A stretch of DNA of 33,426 nt, taken from positions 1-33,426 of the forward strand of contig JAQVCG010000019.1 of NCBI GenBank assembly GCA_028689875.1. Reading direction: 5' to 3'. Positions within the stretch are counted from its first letter, which is position 1. Each line of letters opens with the position of its first letter. Source of the stretch: Candidatus Rifleibacteriota bacterium (GTDB lineage Bacteria > Muiribacteriota > Ozemobacteria > Ozemobacterales > Ozemobacteraceae). The notes below the pieces were generated by a model. That model saw only the letters and a program-made list of their open reading frames with translations, searched no databases and was not told the origin of the DNA. Positions 8,548 to 16,041 of this stretch are shown in pieces. Position numbers and translations under genes: made by a program.

Positions 8548-8817
8548 TTACGAAGATTTCGCGGTCAGCTCTTTTTGCACCCAGGCATCGACCTTCTCTT
8601 TTATTGCCGGTTTGCCCATAACATAAATTTTATTGTCGATTGCAACAACGGGCGTTGTAACTATGCCAAACGGCTTAGCTTCTTCTGTTCCGTCGGTTAC
8701 AACCTGATATCTGACCTTATCACCGTATTTTTGAACCACTTCAGAAACAACTTTTTCGGTTTCGATACACCCCGCACACTTAGACTTACTCTTAATTACA
8801 GTTATAAGAATACTCAT
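8548..8817 (-). CDS. Small thioredoxin/glutaredoxin-like protein (CxxC)
   Basis: An 89-residue single-domain thioredoxin-fold protein with the redox motif KCAGCIETE near residue 14 and the cis-proline segment in FGIVTTPVVAIDNK, as in the MTH895/TM0996 mini-thioredoxin family. The start is the ATG at 8817, which overlaps the stop of the upstream gene (ATGA) and has GGAGG six bases upstream; a longer reading frame reaching 8856 is not needed. It has no signal peptide, so it is cytoplasmic. Its position between an exported protein and a permease suggests that it supplies or shuttles thiols for the permease, but the direct partner is unknown. Confidence 0.85.
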   Translation of the reverse strand: MSILITVIKSKSKCAGCIETEKVVSEVVQKYGDKVRYQVVTDGTEEAKPFGIVTTPVVAIDNKIYVMGKPAIKEKVDAWVQKELTAKSS

Positions 8818-9596
8818 TTTTCCTCCAGAACTTGTTTTGACGTTTTTGGAAACCACTCTTGCATTAAAATCAAAGACCTGAGTTGTTCGACAAAAACCTG
8901 TAACTCTTGAATGTTCTCGTCTACCAGCTTAACCGGTTCATTTTTTTCTATATTTTCAAACACAAGATTATTAACTGCCACTGCCTTTTCGAAGGCGCTC
9001 TGAGCAGCTTTTTCATTAGGCAGCGCCTGTTTAAACTCTTCTAATATTGCGTTAATTTGCGATTTTAAATTCTTTGCTGCACTATAATCGTTTGCCATAA
9101 CCAAACGCTGCAAATTAAGCAACTCGGCAGAAGCTCTTATAAACATTTGTTTTTCGTCGCTTATGCCAAAACCCTCAAAAAAAGCGCCCAACGTACTGCT
9201 TAATTCAAGCACTTTGTCGTGCGCCGGCATATATTCTTTCTGCATGACCAGTTTTCGAATTTGCCCGATATATTTCGCCGAATCAGACATTTTTTTTACC
9301 CAATTAACGTCGTTCTTAGCTTCTTCGGGGGGGTTCGCCATATAGTTGCTCGAAAATTGCAGCCACGAATTCATAACATCACCCAATTCTTTTTCAAAAG
9401 GCGGGTTTGCGTTGTTTTTTAACGACGACCCCAATATTGTTAAATTCGTAGTAAATGCCCTTATTGTTTTGGAAAATTCGCTGCCGGGGTTTTGTGCTGT
9501 AAGCAGCATAACCAGTGCATCGTCGCATGCGTGCCCGGATTGCGGCACCATCAGCAACGCCCCCAAAATTGTTATACCGGCTATTATTTTTTTCAT
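8814..9596 (-). CDS. Exported alpha-helical protein of unknown function
   Basis: A 260-residue protein that I do not recognise. The N terminus (MKKIIAGITILGALLMVPQS, then GHAC) is a signal peptide; the cysteine after it does not fit a lipobox well. The remainder is rich in Leu, Ala, Lys and Glu and reads as helices, with recurring patterns such as I.KLVM..EY..A and L..LQRLVMANDYSAAK that suggest repeated helical hairpins. No catalytic or metal motif is evident. No Shine-Dalgarno is visible, and the gene begins 29 bases after BatC. It is coupled by a four-base overlap to the mini-thioredoxin and probably belongs with it and the permease, acting in the periplasm. Confidence 0.75.
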   Translation of the reverse strand: MKKIIAGITILGALLMVPQSGHACDDALVMLLTAQNPGSEFSKTIRAFTTNLTILGSSLKNNANPPFEKELGDVMNSWLQFSSNYMANPPEEAKNDVNWVKKMSDSAKYIGQIRKLVMQKEYMPAHDKVLELSSTLGAFFEGFGISDEKQMFIRASAELLNLQRLVMANDYSAAKNLKSQINAILEEFKQALPNEKAAQSAFEKAVAVNNLVFENIEKNEPVKLVDENIQELQVFVEQLRSLILMQEWFPKTSKQVLEEK

Positions 9597-9625
9597 TAGC
9601 TAATTTTAACACACAAACAGCAAAT

Positions 9626-10642
9626 TTACCAGTCAGGCTCATCAGAGTTTGTGGGAGTCGGCCTGCCTCTGTTTTGCATCCAATCGTGAAGTTCTTGCGC
9701 ATTCATTTCAAAGGGATCGGCCTCTTCTCTCTGTCTAACGCCTTCATTTCGTGCGCGCCGTTGTAACTCGGCTTCACGCTGCTGCATTTCTTTTAAGATT
9801 TTTTCGATCATATAGGGGTTGGCGCGAATGTTTTTCATGGCACGAGCCTTTTGCGATACATCTGATTCTTTTTGAGTGCCCGGCTCGGCCATTTCTACAT
9901 CACCACGTTGTTCTTCACCAACAGACGCTTCGCCCTGCTGCCCGTCTTTATTGTCTTTAACCTTCTCGCCATCTTTACCTTGTTGGGCATCTTTATTGTC
10001 TGTGCTTTGTTCGCCTTCTTTGTTTTGCTGAGCATCTTTACCCTGCTCGCCATCTTTATTTTCTTCGCCTTTTTGGCCATCTTGGCTATTTTCGCCTTGT
10101 TCACCCTGTTGGCCGTCTTTGTTATCTTGGCCCTGATTGCCCTTTTCGCCTTGTTGACCTTGCTGGCCATCTTTATTGTCTTTGTTCTGCTCGCCCTTTT
10201 CGCCTTCTTTTCCTTCATTATTCTCTTGCTTTTGCTTCTGCTCTTCTTCTTGCTTCTGCTCAAGCTTTTCTTGAGCTTTTTTCAAATTGTGCTCCGCCAT
10301 ATAATCTTTTTTAATTTCGAGTGCACTTTTATATGCTTCTATAGCCTTGTCAAAAGCGTTTTGTTTGTATGCCGAGTTTCCTAAATTGTAATAACCTTTA
10401 AATTTTATATCACTATCTTTTGCCAACTCGGCAGCTTTTGCAAAACTTTTTGACGCATTCTCGAATTCGCCCTTCTGATACTCTTCAACCCCCAAATTAT
10501 ACATTTCTTCGGGGCTCTCCGAAGCAAAGCCGCTAACAACCGGCAGCAAAAACATCAGCACCAACACAAGCATGATCCCTGTGTTACACCTTCTTACCCT
10601 CATATAATATTTTGTTTTTACAGTAATATCGTTCATACTCAT
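9626..10642 (-). CDS. batC: BatC-like TPR protein with QG/KD-rich low-complexity region
   Basis: A 338-residue membrane-anchored or exported protein. A hydrophobic segment lies at about residues 22-40 and two or three TPR units at 45-120. A charged, glycine/glutamine-rich stretch (about 125-265) follows, built of variants of NKDGQQG and including several Gly-X-Y triplets. A helical tail ends in PTPTNSDEPDW. TPR followed by a low-complexity acidic tail is the usual BatC layout, and the gene follows batA and batB directly. The ATG at 10642 overlaps the batB stop (ATGA); ATGs at 10636 and 10603 are alternatives, the last starting right at the signal segment. BatC is thought to scaffold Bat complexes in the periplasm. 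Confidence 0.8.
   Translation of the reverse strand: MSMNDITVKTKYYMRVRRCNTGIMLVLVLMFLLPVVSGFASESPEEMYNLGVEEYQKGEFENASKSFAKAAELAKDSDIKFKGYYNLGNSAYKQNAFDKAIEAYKSALEIKKDYMAEHNLKKAQEKLEQKQEEEQKQKQENNEGKEGEKGEQNKDNKDGQQGQQGEKGNQGQDNKDGQQGEQGENSQDGQKGEENKDGEQGKDAQQNKEGEQSTDNKDAQQGKDGEKVKDNKDGQQGEASVGEEQRGDVEMAEPGTQKESDVSQKARAMKNIRANPYMIEKILKEMQQREAELQRRARNEGVRQREEADPFEMNAQELHDWMQNRGRPTPTNSDEPDW
9850..10270 (-). repeat. Degenerate coding repeat inside batC
   Basis: The DNA encoding the low-complexity region repeats variants of an eight-residue unit (DNKDGQQG, DNKDAQQG, NKDGEQG) at irregular spacing. The degenerate copies suggest past slippage or recombination expansion; length may vary between strains. 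The complementary strand stays open over this stretch and would encode a run of hydrophobic residues, which is a by-product of the codon bias. Confidence 0.7.
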
Positions 10643-11679
10643 AATCTCTTCAGCCAATGATCTTTTTCACGCTCATAGTGAATTCTTTCAGATAAAACCC
10701 ACTCGAACAAAAGCAAGAAAAACGCTATGAAAACAAAAATATAATACAATTCCTTTTGCGTCATTCTTGTTCCGCCGTTTACAACAACCCTCTTAATGCC
10801 GTTCAAGCTCTCAATCACTTTTCGTGCACCCGATATATCTGACGCGCGATAATACGTAGCATCAGTTTCATTAGCTATCTTCTTTAAAACTTTTTCATTT
10901 AGCTTAGAAACAATGACCTGGCCTTTATAACGTTTATAGTTAATTTCTCCAAACCAACCGCGACTTTCAGGAATTCTGCCCCCCTCATGGCTGCCTATGC
11001 CAAGCGTAAAGACAGGAATTTTCTTTTTCGCCGCCTCTTTTATCGCACCGTCGAGTTCATCGTGCTTTTGGTCTTCACCATCAGAAATAAGCAAAATAAC
11101 CTTTGACTGAGAAGCAGTCATATCAAACCTGTCTATTGAAGTCTGAATAGCACCCGCCAAATTCGTTCCCTGTTTTGCCAACAAATTCGGGTTTATTCTG
11201 TCTAAAAACGTCAAAAATGCGTTTTTATCATACGAAACGGGACTTTGCACCATAGTTTCGCCCGCAAAAACAATAAGCCCTAACCTGTCGTTTTTAAGCC
11301 CCTGCACCATATTCTTAACAATAGCTTTCGCAACTTCTAATCTGGTGTTTCCATCAATGTCGTTTGCCATCATCGACTTCGAAATATCCATGGCAACAAC
11401 CAAATCTAAGCCGCTTCCCGAAATTTGTTCTTCGTAAAGCTCGCCCTGTGGCCTTAGCAGAGCAAATCCCAAAAGCGCAAAAGCCGTAAAAATCATTATG
11501 GCTTTGTAAGCAGGACGCTGTGTCGGCTTATGCCCTGCAATGCGGTTTAACATTGTTTCTTCGGCAAACATAAGCCTTTTTCTTCTTAAGTCTTTTAAAG
11601 TATGCTTAATTAGCGGAATGCTCCATAAAACCGCGATTACAAGCAAAACTAAATTGTCTGAATTTCTTAGAGTAAACAT
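10639..11679 (-). CDS. batB: BatB-like von Willebrand factor A membrane protein
   Basis: A 346-residue protein with hydrophobic segments at about residues 9-24 and 59-76, a VWA domain in the middle and a further membrane segment near the C terminus (about 312-328). The metal-ion-dependent adhesion site is present as MDISKS (D98, S100, S102), and LLISDGED is the later conserved strand. Bat proteins are VWA partners of MoxR ATPases, linked to aerotolerance and envelope stress in several phyla, but their molecular role remains unsettled. The start overlaps the batA stop by one base and the stop overlaps batC by four, so the three genes are translationally coupled. Confidence 0.88.
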   Translation of the reverse strand: MFTLRNSDNLVLLVIAVLWSIPLIKHTLKDLRRKRLMFAEETMLNRIAGHKPTQRPAYKAIMIFTAFALLGFALLRPQGELYEEQISGSGLDLVVAMDISKSMMANDIDGNTRLEVAKAIVKNMVQGLKNDRLGLIVFAGETMVQSPVSYDKNAFLTFLDRINPNLLAKQGTNLAGAIQTSIDRFDMTASQSKVILLISDGEDQKHDELDGAIKEAAKKKIPVFTLGIGSHEGGRIPESRGWFGEINYKRYKGQVIVSKLNEKVLKKIANETDATYYRASDISGARKVIESLNGIKRVVVNGGTRMTQKELYYIFVFIAFFLLLFEWVLSERIHYEREKDHWLKRL

Positions 11680-12674
11680 TAAAATACCCTCTGAAAAACA
11701 CGGCTTCGTAAATATATTTCAATGGCCAGCAGAGCAAAAGCCGGAAAAAGAAACATATAAAACCGCTCTGCATACTGCATAGTTTTGTTAACGTCTATTT
11801 TTCCCTTTTCTAGGCCCGCAATGGTTTTGTAAATTTCTTCCAGAGCCTGATTATTGGTTGCCCTAAAGTATTTTCCCTTAGTTAAAAAGGCTATATCTTT
11901 TAACAACTGTTCGTCTAACTTAGGCACATTGTCAGAATAAATTTTTCTTCCAAACCTATAGTAAGGAATTCTTGCGCCCTCTAAACTTGCAACCCCAATC
12001 GTATATATTCTAATCCCTCTTTCAGAGGCAATCTTAGCAGCCTGATAAGGGTCGATACCCGAATTATTTTCTCCGTCGCTAAGCAAAATAACTACTTTAT
12101 CGCGCTTTTCACCTTCTTTGTCAGGTGCAAACTTGTAAACAGCGTTCACGATTGCGTCTCCGATTGCCGTTCCGTCAACTTTGAGCATATCTATCGAACT
12201 GCGCCGCAAAAGCTCGGTAACAATTCCGTAATCCAGCGTTAAAGGGCATTGCGTCAGCGCAACCCCAGCAAAAACAACCAAACCTACTCTGTGGTCCGTT
12301 ATTCCGCTGATAAAGTTTTCAGTTATTTTTTGCGCCGCCTTTATTCGATTCGGCTTAAAGTCTTCTGCCGCCATACTGCCCGACACATCGAGCGCAAGCA
12401 TTATGTCTATTCCCTGCCTTACTACCGTCTCTTGCTCATAGCCGTATTGCGGCTGCATCATAGTAAACACCAAAAGCACCAGCACTAAAGCACGCAGTAA
12501 ATCAGGCAAAAACAACAATCTGGCCCTTATGCCTTTTCGCAAGTTTTTAATAGAAAAAACCGATGCCAAACGTATTCCGCCCCGTTTAAAGGCGGCATTC
12601 AAATATAGCTTATACCACGCAAAAATAAGCACAAGCAATAAAAGAAGTATAAATTCGACACTATTAAAACGCAT
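11679..12674 (-). CDS. batA: BatA-like von Willebrand factor A membrane protein
   Basis: A 331-residue protein with two N-terminal hydrophobic segments (about 7-24 and 58-74), a VWA domain and a C-terminal membrane segment (about 305-322). The MIDAS motif ALDVSGSM is intact (D96, S98, S100), and LLSDGENNSG supplies the conserved Asp further on. This is the standard BatA arrangement with the VWA domain held outside the membrane between anchors. A GGTGAT sequence precedes the ATG, and the gene starts three bases after the DUF4381-like gene. The BatA/BatB names follow gene order and the GDxAA-like differences between paralogues; the two could be swapped without affecting the role. Confidence 0.88.
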   Translation of the reverse strand: MRFNSVEFILLLLLVLIFAWYKLYLNAAFKRGGIRLASVFSIKNLRKGIRARLLFLPDLLRALVLVLLVFTMMQPQYGYEQETVVRQGIDIMLALDVSGSMAAEDFKPNRIKAAQKITENFISGITDHRVGLVVFAGVALTQCPLTLDYGIVTELLRRSSIDMLKVDGTAIGDAIVNAVYKFAPDKEGEKRDKVVILLSDGENNSGIDPYQAAKIASERGIRIYTIGVASLEGARIPYYRFGRKIYSDNVPKLDEQLLKDIAFLTKGKYFRATNNQALEEIYKTIAGLEKGKIDVNKTMQYAERFYMFLFPAFALLAIEIYLRSRVFQRVF

Positions 12675-12677
12675 ATA

Positions 12678-13256
12678 TCACCATCTGTCTGCTTCTACTA
12701 ATTTTTTAACTTCACTAATCAATGCCTCAACCTCTTCACGTTTGGCTTCAGCCCCTAAATACATAATCAAATCACATCGGCGCATAATTTTGTGCACGCT
12801 TTTCTTTACTTCTTCGGTTATGAAAAAATCGTCAAAATCGCGCAAAAATTCTTCAGATGTGGCGCCATAACCTATTCCCACATCATACATATCATGAGCA
12901 TATGTTTTCAAAATTCTCACAAAAACAGCACAAACTTCTTTATAATCCGAGTTTGCCAACAAGCTCGAAGCTAAAAGGTCATTAATCTCTCTTAACGCAA
13001 CTTTTCGCGGGCACTCTTTTACAGGCTCGCTCTTAACCTCAACTTGTTTCTTTTGCAATTTTTTGCGCAAAAAATAATAAGCCAAAACAGCTAAAACCAG
13101 CAAAGCAAGCGTAACCCAAAGGCCAAAATACGAAGCAATTTCTACTTTCGGAAATATATCGTATATCTCTTCGCCCTCGGGCAGCGGCTTAATATCGGCG
13201 GTTGCACTAGCCACCGCCGCAAGCTTGCACTTTAAATTATCTTCATACTTTTTCAT
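12678..13256 (-). CDS. DUF4381-like single-pass membrane protein of the Bat cluster
   Basis: A 192-residue protein with one membrane segment (about residues 44-65, YFGLWVTLALLVLAVLAYYF) preceded by a short region with PLPEGEEIYDIFPKVE and followed by a basic, helical cytoplasmic domain. This resembles the small proteins (DUF4381 or DUF4129-like) that lie between DUF58 and batA in MoxR operons. No catalytic motif is seen. It lies three bases after the DUF58 gene and three bases before batA, so the assignment rests on position, size and topology more than on sequence. It may link the cytoplasmic DUF58/MoxR parts to the membrane VWA proteins. Confidence 0.7.
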   Translation of the reverse strand: MKKYEDNLKCKLAAVASATADIKPLPEGEEIYDIFPKVEIASYFGLWVTLALLVLAVLAYYFLRKKLQKKQVEVKSEPVKECPRKVALREINDLLASSLLANSDYKEVCAVFVRILKTYAHDMYDVGIGYGATSEEFLRDFDDFFITEEVKKSVHKIMRRCDLIMYLGAEAKREEVEALISEVKKLVEADRW

Positions 13257-13259
13257 AAT

Positions 13260-14141
13260 TTATCTTTTTGCAGCGTTCCTATTCGAAAACAAGCAGCACA
13301 CCGGGTCTACAATTGATTCACCCGCGATCAGCTTAATCATATCAATTCCAAGATTTTTGCACATTTTTTCAAATTCTTGGTCGCGCGCCTCAATCTTAGT
13401 TTTAAATTCCTCAATCAATCGCTTGTCTGAAGTATCAAACACGATCTCTTCGCCGGTTTCTGGGTCTTCAAGTTCAATCAACCCGATATCAGGCAAATTC
13501 CGCTCGCGCTTGTCCCTAACCAAAACTAAAATCAAATCATGCCTGAAAGAGGCAATCTTCAACTGCGATTCAATCTCGCCCGCATCTAATGCATCGGTCA
13601 CTAAAAACACCACCGAACGCCGGCTCAAAGTCGAGTTCAAAAAATCCAACGGCGCCTTTAAGTCAGTCCCCTGCCTCTGCGGTATGTAATAGAGCAATTC
13701 GCGAATTAAGTGCAAAATGTGCGTTTTCCCTTTTGAAGGGGGAATGAACTTCTCCGCCCTGTCGGTGAATAGACAGACTCCAGCCCTATCGTTGTTTCTA
13801 TCAGCAACCAAAGCCATCGCAGCCGCAAACTCTACCGCTGTTTCGCGCTTTTCTCTGCTGCCCGACCCGAAAGCCATCGAAGCAGAAAGGTCAAGCGCTA
13901 CAACCACCTGCAATTCACGCTCTTCGATATGTTCGCGAATATGCAGTTTTCCGGTGCGCGCGCTAACTTTCCAATCGATGTTTCTGAAATCATCGCCGCG
14001 ATAATACATGCGAATACCCGCAAACTCGATACCGCGCCCCTTAAACACCGATCTGTATGTTCCCGAATAAAGCGAATCAACGAATTGACGCGTTTTGATC
14101 TCTATTCTTCTGACCTCTTTAAGCAGCTCTTTTGGTAACAA
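13260..14141 (-). CDS. DUF58 (MoxR-associated VWA) protein
   Basis: A 293-residue cytoplasmic protein of the DUF58 family, the regular partner of MoxR ATPases. The family signature reads YYRGDDFRNIDWKVSAR (46-62), and a VWA-like fold follows with ALDLSASM (D84, S86, S88) and FLVTDALD. There is no signal peptide. The start appears to be TTG: no ATG or GTG lies between it and the upstream in-frame stop, and a run of eight G on this strand (14156-14149) sits in the ribosome-binding position. It ends with two cysteines (DPVCCLF) near the C terminus. The gene is 25 bases downstream of the MoxR fusion gene and three before the next gene. Confidence 0.88.
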   Translation of the reverse strand: MLPKELLKEVRRIEIKTRQFVDSLYSGTYRSVFKGRGIEFAGIRMYYRGDDFRNIDWKVSARTGKLHIREHIEERELQVVVALDLSASMAFGSGSREKRETAVEFAAAMALVADRNNDRAGVCLFTDRAEKFIPPSKGKTHILHLIRELLYYIPQRQGTDLKAPLDFLNSTLSRRSVVFLVTDALDAGEIESQLKIASFRHDLILVLVRDKRERNLPDIGLIELEDPETGEEIVFDTSDKRLIEEFKTKIEARDQEFEKMCKNLGIDMIKLIAGESIVDPVCCLFSNRNAAKR

Positions 14142-14148
14142 AGCTCAG

Positions 14149-14156
14149 CCCCCCCC
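14149..14156 (-). promoter_or_regulatory. G8 tract in the ribosome-binding position of the DUF58 gene
   Basis: Eight consecutive G on the minus strand (eight C on the plus strand) lie seven bases before the TTG start and serve as the only purine-rich ribosome-binding sequence there. Homopolymer G/C tracts of this length can change by slippage, which would alter spacing but not the reading frame of the protein. Confidence 0.4.
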
Positions 14157-14166
14157 TAACTTAAAG

Positions 14167-15915
14167 TCAAACCGGAACGCCCTGTTTTATGGTTTCAACA
14201 ATGGCGTCAGAATCAACTTCGTCTGCTTCGGCTTCATAAGTCGGTATTACTCTGTGGCGCAAAACTTCTGTCATTACAGCTTTTACGTCGTCGGGCAACA
14301 CATAAGCGCGCCCTTTAATCAATGCATGTGCTCTTGCAGCGCGTGTCAGATAAATAGAAGCTCTCGGTGAAGCACCAAAACGGATATAGTTAGACAAATC
14401 CAAGCCGTATTCCTGAGGCGATCTCGTAGCATCAACAATTCTGAGAATGTAGTCTACAACCTTGTCATCTACGTAAATCTCTTGAGTAAGAGTTCTTAAT
14501 GCTATTATGTCTTTTACGTCTAAAACCGGCTCAACAATGCCAACCTGATGACTTTTTTCGGCCAGTCCCATTCTTTTCACAATGATACGTTCTTCGTCAA
14601 ACGACGGATACTCAACAACAACCTTAAACAAAAATCTGTCTACCTGCGCTTCAGAAAGCGTATATGTGCCTTCGGTCTCAATCGGGTTTTGGGTTGCCAA
14701 AACCAAAAACGGCTCTGTCAGTTTGAATGTTTCGTGTTCAATCGTAACCTGACGTTCTTCCATAGACTCAAGCAACGCACTCTGAACCTTTGCCGGCGCA
14801 CGATTTATTTCATCGGCCAACACAAAGTTCGAAAAAATCGGCCCCTTATGAGTTTGAAACTCATTAGTTTTTTGGTTAAAAATTCTTGTTCCGATTAAGT
14901 CGGCCGGCAACAAATCCGGTGTAAATTGAATTCTTGAAAAATCGGTTTTAACCGTTCGTGCCAAAGCTTTAATAGCCAAAGTCTTAGCCAAACCGGGCAC
15001 GCCTTCGAGTAATATGTGACCATCAGATACAAGAGCTAAAATTAGAAAGTCTAATAATTCATCCTGCCCGACCAGCACTTTTTTTACTTCTTTTCTGATT
15101 TTTTCTACCGTTTCGCCGGCTAACTCTATGCGTTTTTGTAATTCGGGGTTATCAAGGTTCATTTTTTTGTAGTCTCCGGAATTGTAGTCTGAAGATTTTT
15201 TTGAAGAATAATTAGTTTTAGCTGTCTTAGAGGCTTCCGGTGCTTTTTTTACAGGTTTAACCACTTTTATAGGCGGCGCCTGTGTTTCGTTGTTTTTGGC
15301 TTCAACTATTACAGCATCTTCTTCCCATTTTGTATTCTTAGCTATTTTCTTAGCCTTTTGGTTCAAATAGATAAATGGAATAGCTATAAACAGAAGCAAA
15401 ATAAAGCCCAACATCAGCAAAGCTTTAAAAATTGAATTTGATGCTTTTGGCTCACCTTCTTCAGAAGGGCTTTTTGCGTCATCTTCTGAGTCATCACTAC
15501 TAGAGGAGCCGTTTACAGGCGGCGGCATAACAGTAACCTTAATAGGTTTAGAAGATGCTTCTTCACCATTTTGATTTTTAAAATTAAAAGCGGGAATTAC
15601 AAATTCACCTGCTTTTTGCGGCACCAGTTCATAAACCATTTGGCTTTTGAGCTGCCCCACACCGTTTACTATTGTGGTGCTTTGCCCGCTTCTGGTTGAA
15701 GCTATATCGAATCCCGGAATATTCGAAATTTGCGGAATCTGCAAATTTTGCGTTCGTCCGTATGTGTATTCTTGAGTTAAAGTAACCACAAACTGTAAAG
15801 ATTCACCAAACTCAACTTTATCTTTATCTACACTCGCTTCAATGGAAAACGACACGGCATAAATTGGACTAACAACGGCCAATAAAGCTAATATCAAAAC
15901 AAATATTCGACGCAC
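14167..15915 (-). CDS. BatD-like periplasmic domain fused through a membrane segment to a MoxR AAA+ ATPase
   Basis: The 582-residue protein begins with a signal peptide (1-20). A beta-rich domain follows (about 21-130) with SVDKDKVEFGESLQFVVTL and the Y.LVP..AGEF.IP.F pattern of BatD. An acidic linker, one membrane segment (about 164-184) and a basic linker precede a complete MoxR ATPase from residue 252. The ATPase has Walker A GVPGLAKT (305-312), Walker B VLADEINR (365-372), sensor ATQNP (407-411) and SEAQVDRFLF. The start is GTG with GGAGG nine bases before. An internal ATG at 15162, with GGAG eleven bases upstream, would yield a normal free MoxR of 331 residues. No separate batD is seen. 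The design would couple a periplasmic domain directly to the ATPase. Confidence 0.88.
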   Translation of the reverse strand: MRRIFVLILALLAVVSPIYAVSFSIEASVDKDKVEFGESLQFVVTLTQEYTYGRTQNLQIPQISNIPGFDIASTRSGQSTTIVNGVGQLKSQMVYELVPQKAGEFVIPAFNFKNQNGEEASSKPIKVTVMPPPVNGSSSSDDSEDDAKSPSEEGEPKASNSIFKALLMLGFILLLFIAIPFIYLNQKAKKIAKNTKWEEDAVIVEAKNNETQAPPIKVVKPVKKAPEASKTAKTNYSSKKSSDYNSGDYKKMNLDNPELQKRIELAGETVEKIRKEVKKVLVGQDELLDFLILALVSDGHILLEGVPGLAKTLAIKALARTVKTDFSRIQFTPDLLPADLIGTRIFNQKTNEFQTHKGPIFSNFVLADEINRAPAKVQSALLESMEERQVTIEHETFKLTEPFLVLATQNPIETEGTYTLSEAQVDRFLFKVVVEYPSFDEERIIVKRMGLAEKSHQVGIVEPVLDVKDIIALRTLTQEIYVDDKVVDYILRIVDATRSPQEYGLDLSNYIRFGASPRASIYLTRAARAHALIKGRAYVLPDDVKAVMTEVLRHRVIPTYEAEADEVDSDAIVETIKQGVPV

Positions 15916-15956
15916 TTCTTGAGCCTCCGATGTGTTTTATTCAAATTAGACACGCA

Positions 15957-15985
15957 AAAATAACAAAAGTTCCAAAATTATGCAA
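15957..15985 (-). promoter_or_regulatory. Weak candidate promoter of the MoxR-Bat run
   Basis: TTGCAT (15985-15980) and TATTTT (15962-15957) are 17 bases apart on the minus strand, about 40 bases before the GTG start. The match is only moderate. The 126-base divergent region also holds GTTTAAAATTAAAC (16005-16018) and the palindrome TATGATATCATA (16024-16035), either of which could be a regulator site for the gene on the other side. Confidence 0.3.
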
Positions 15986-16041
15986 ATCTGTATTATTTTA
16001 TTTTGTTTAAAATTAAACTTTAATATGATATCATATGCGGC

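Noticed and set aside
9872..10384. A long plus-strand open frame encoding a very hydrophobic, apparently membrane-spanning protein
   Set aside because: It lies wholly opposite batC. Its Phe/Leu/Ile runs are simply the complement of the Lys/Glu/Asp/Gln-rich repeat codons, and it has no ribosome-binding site or family resemblance.
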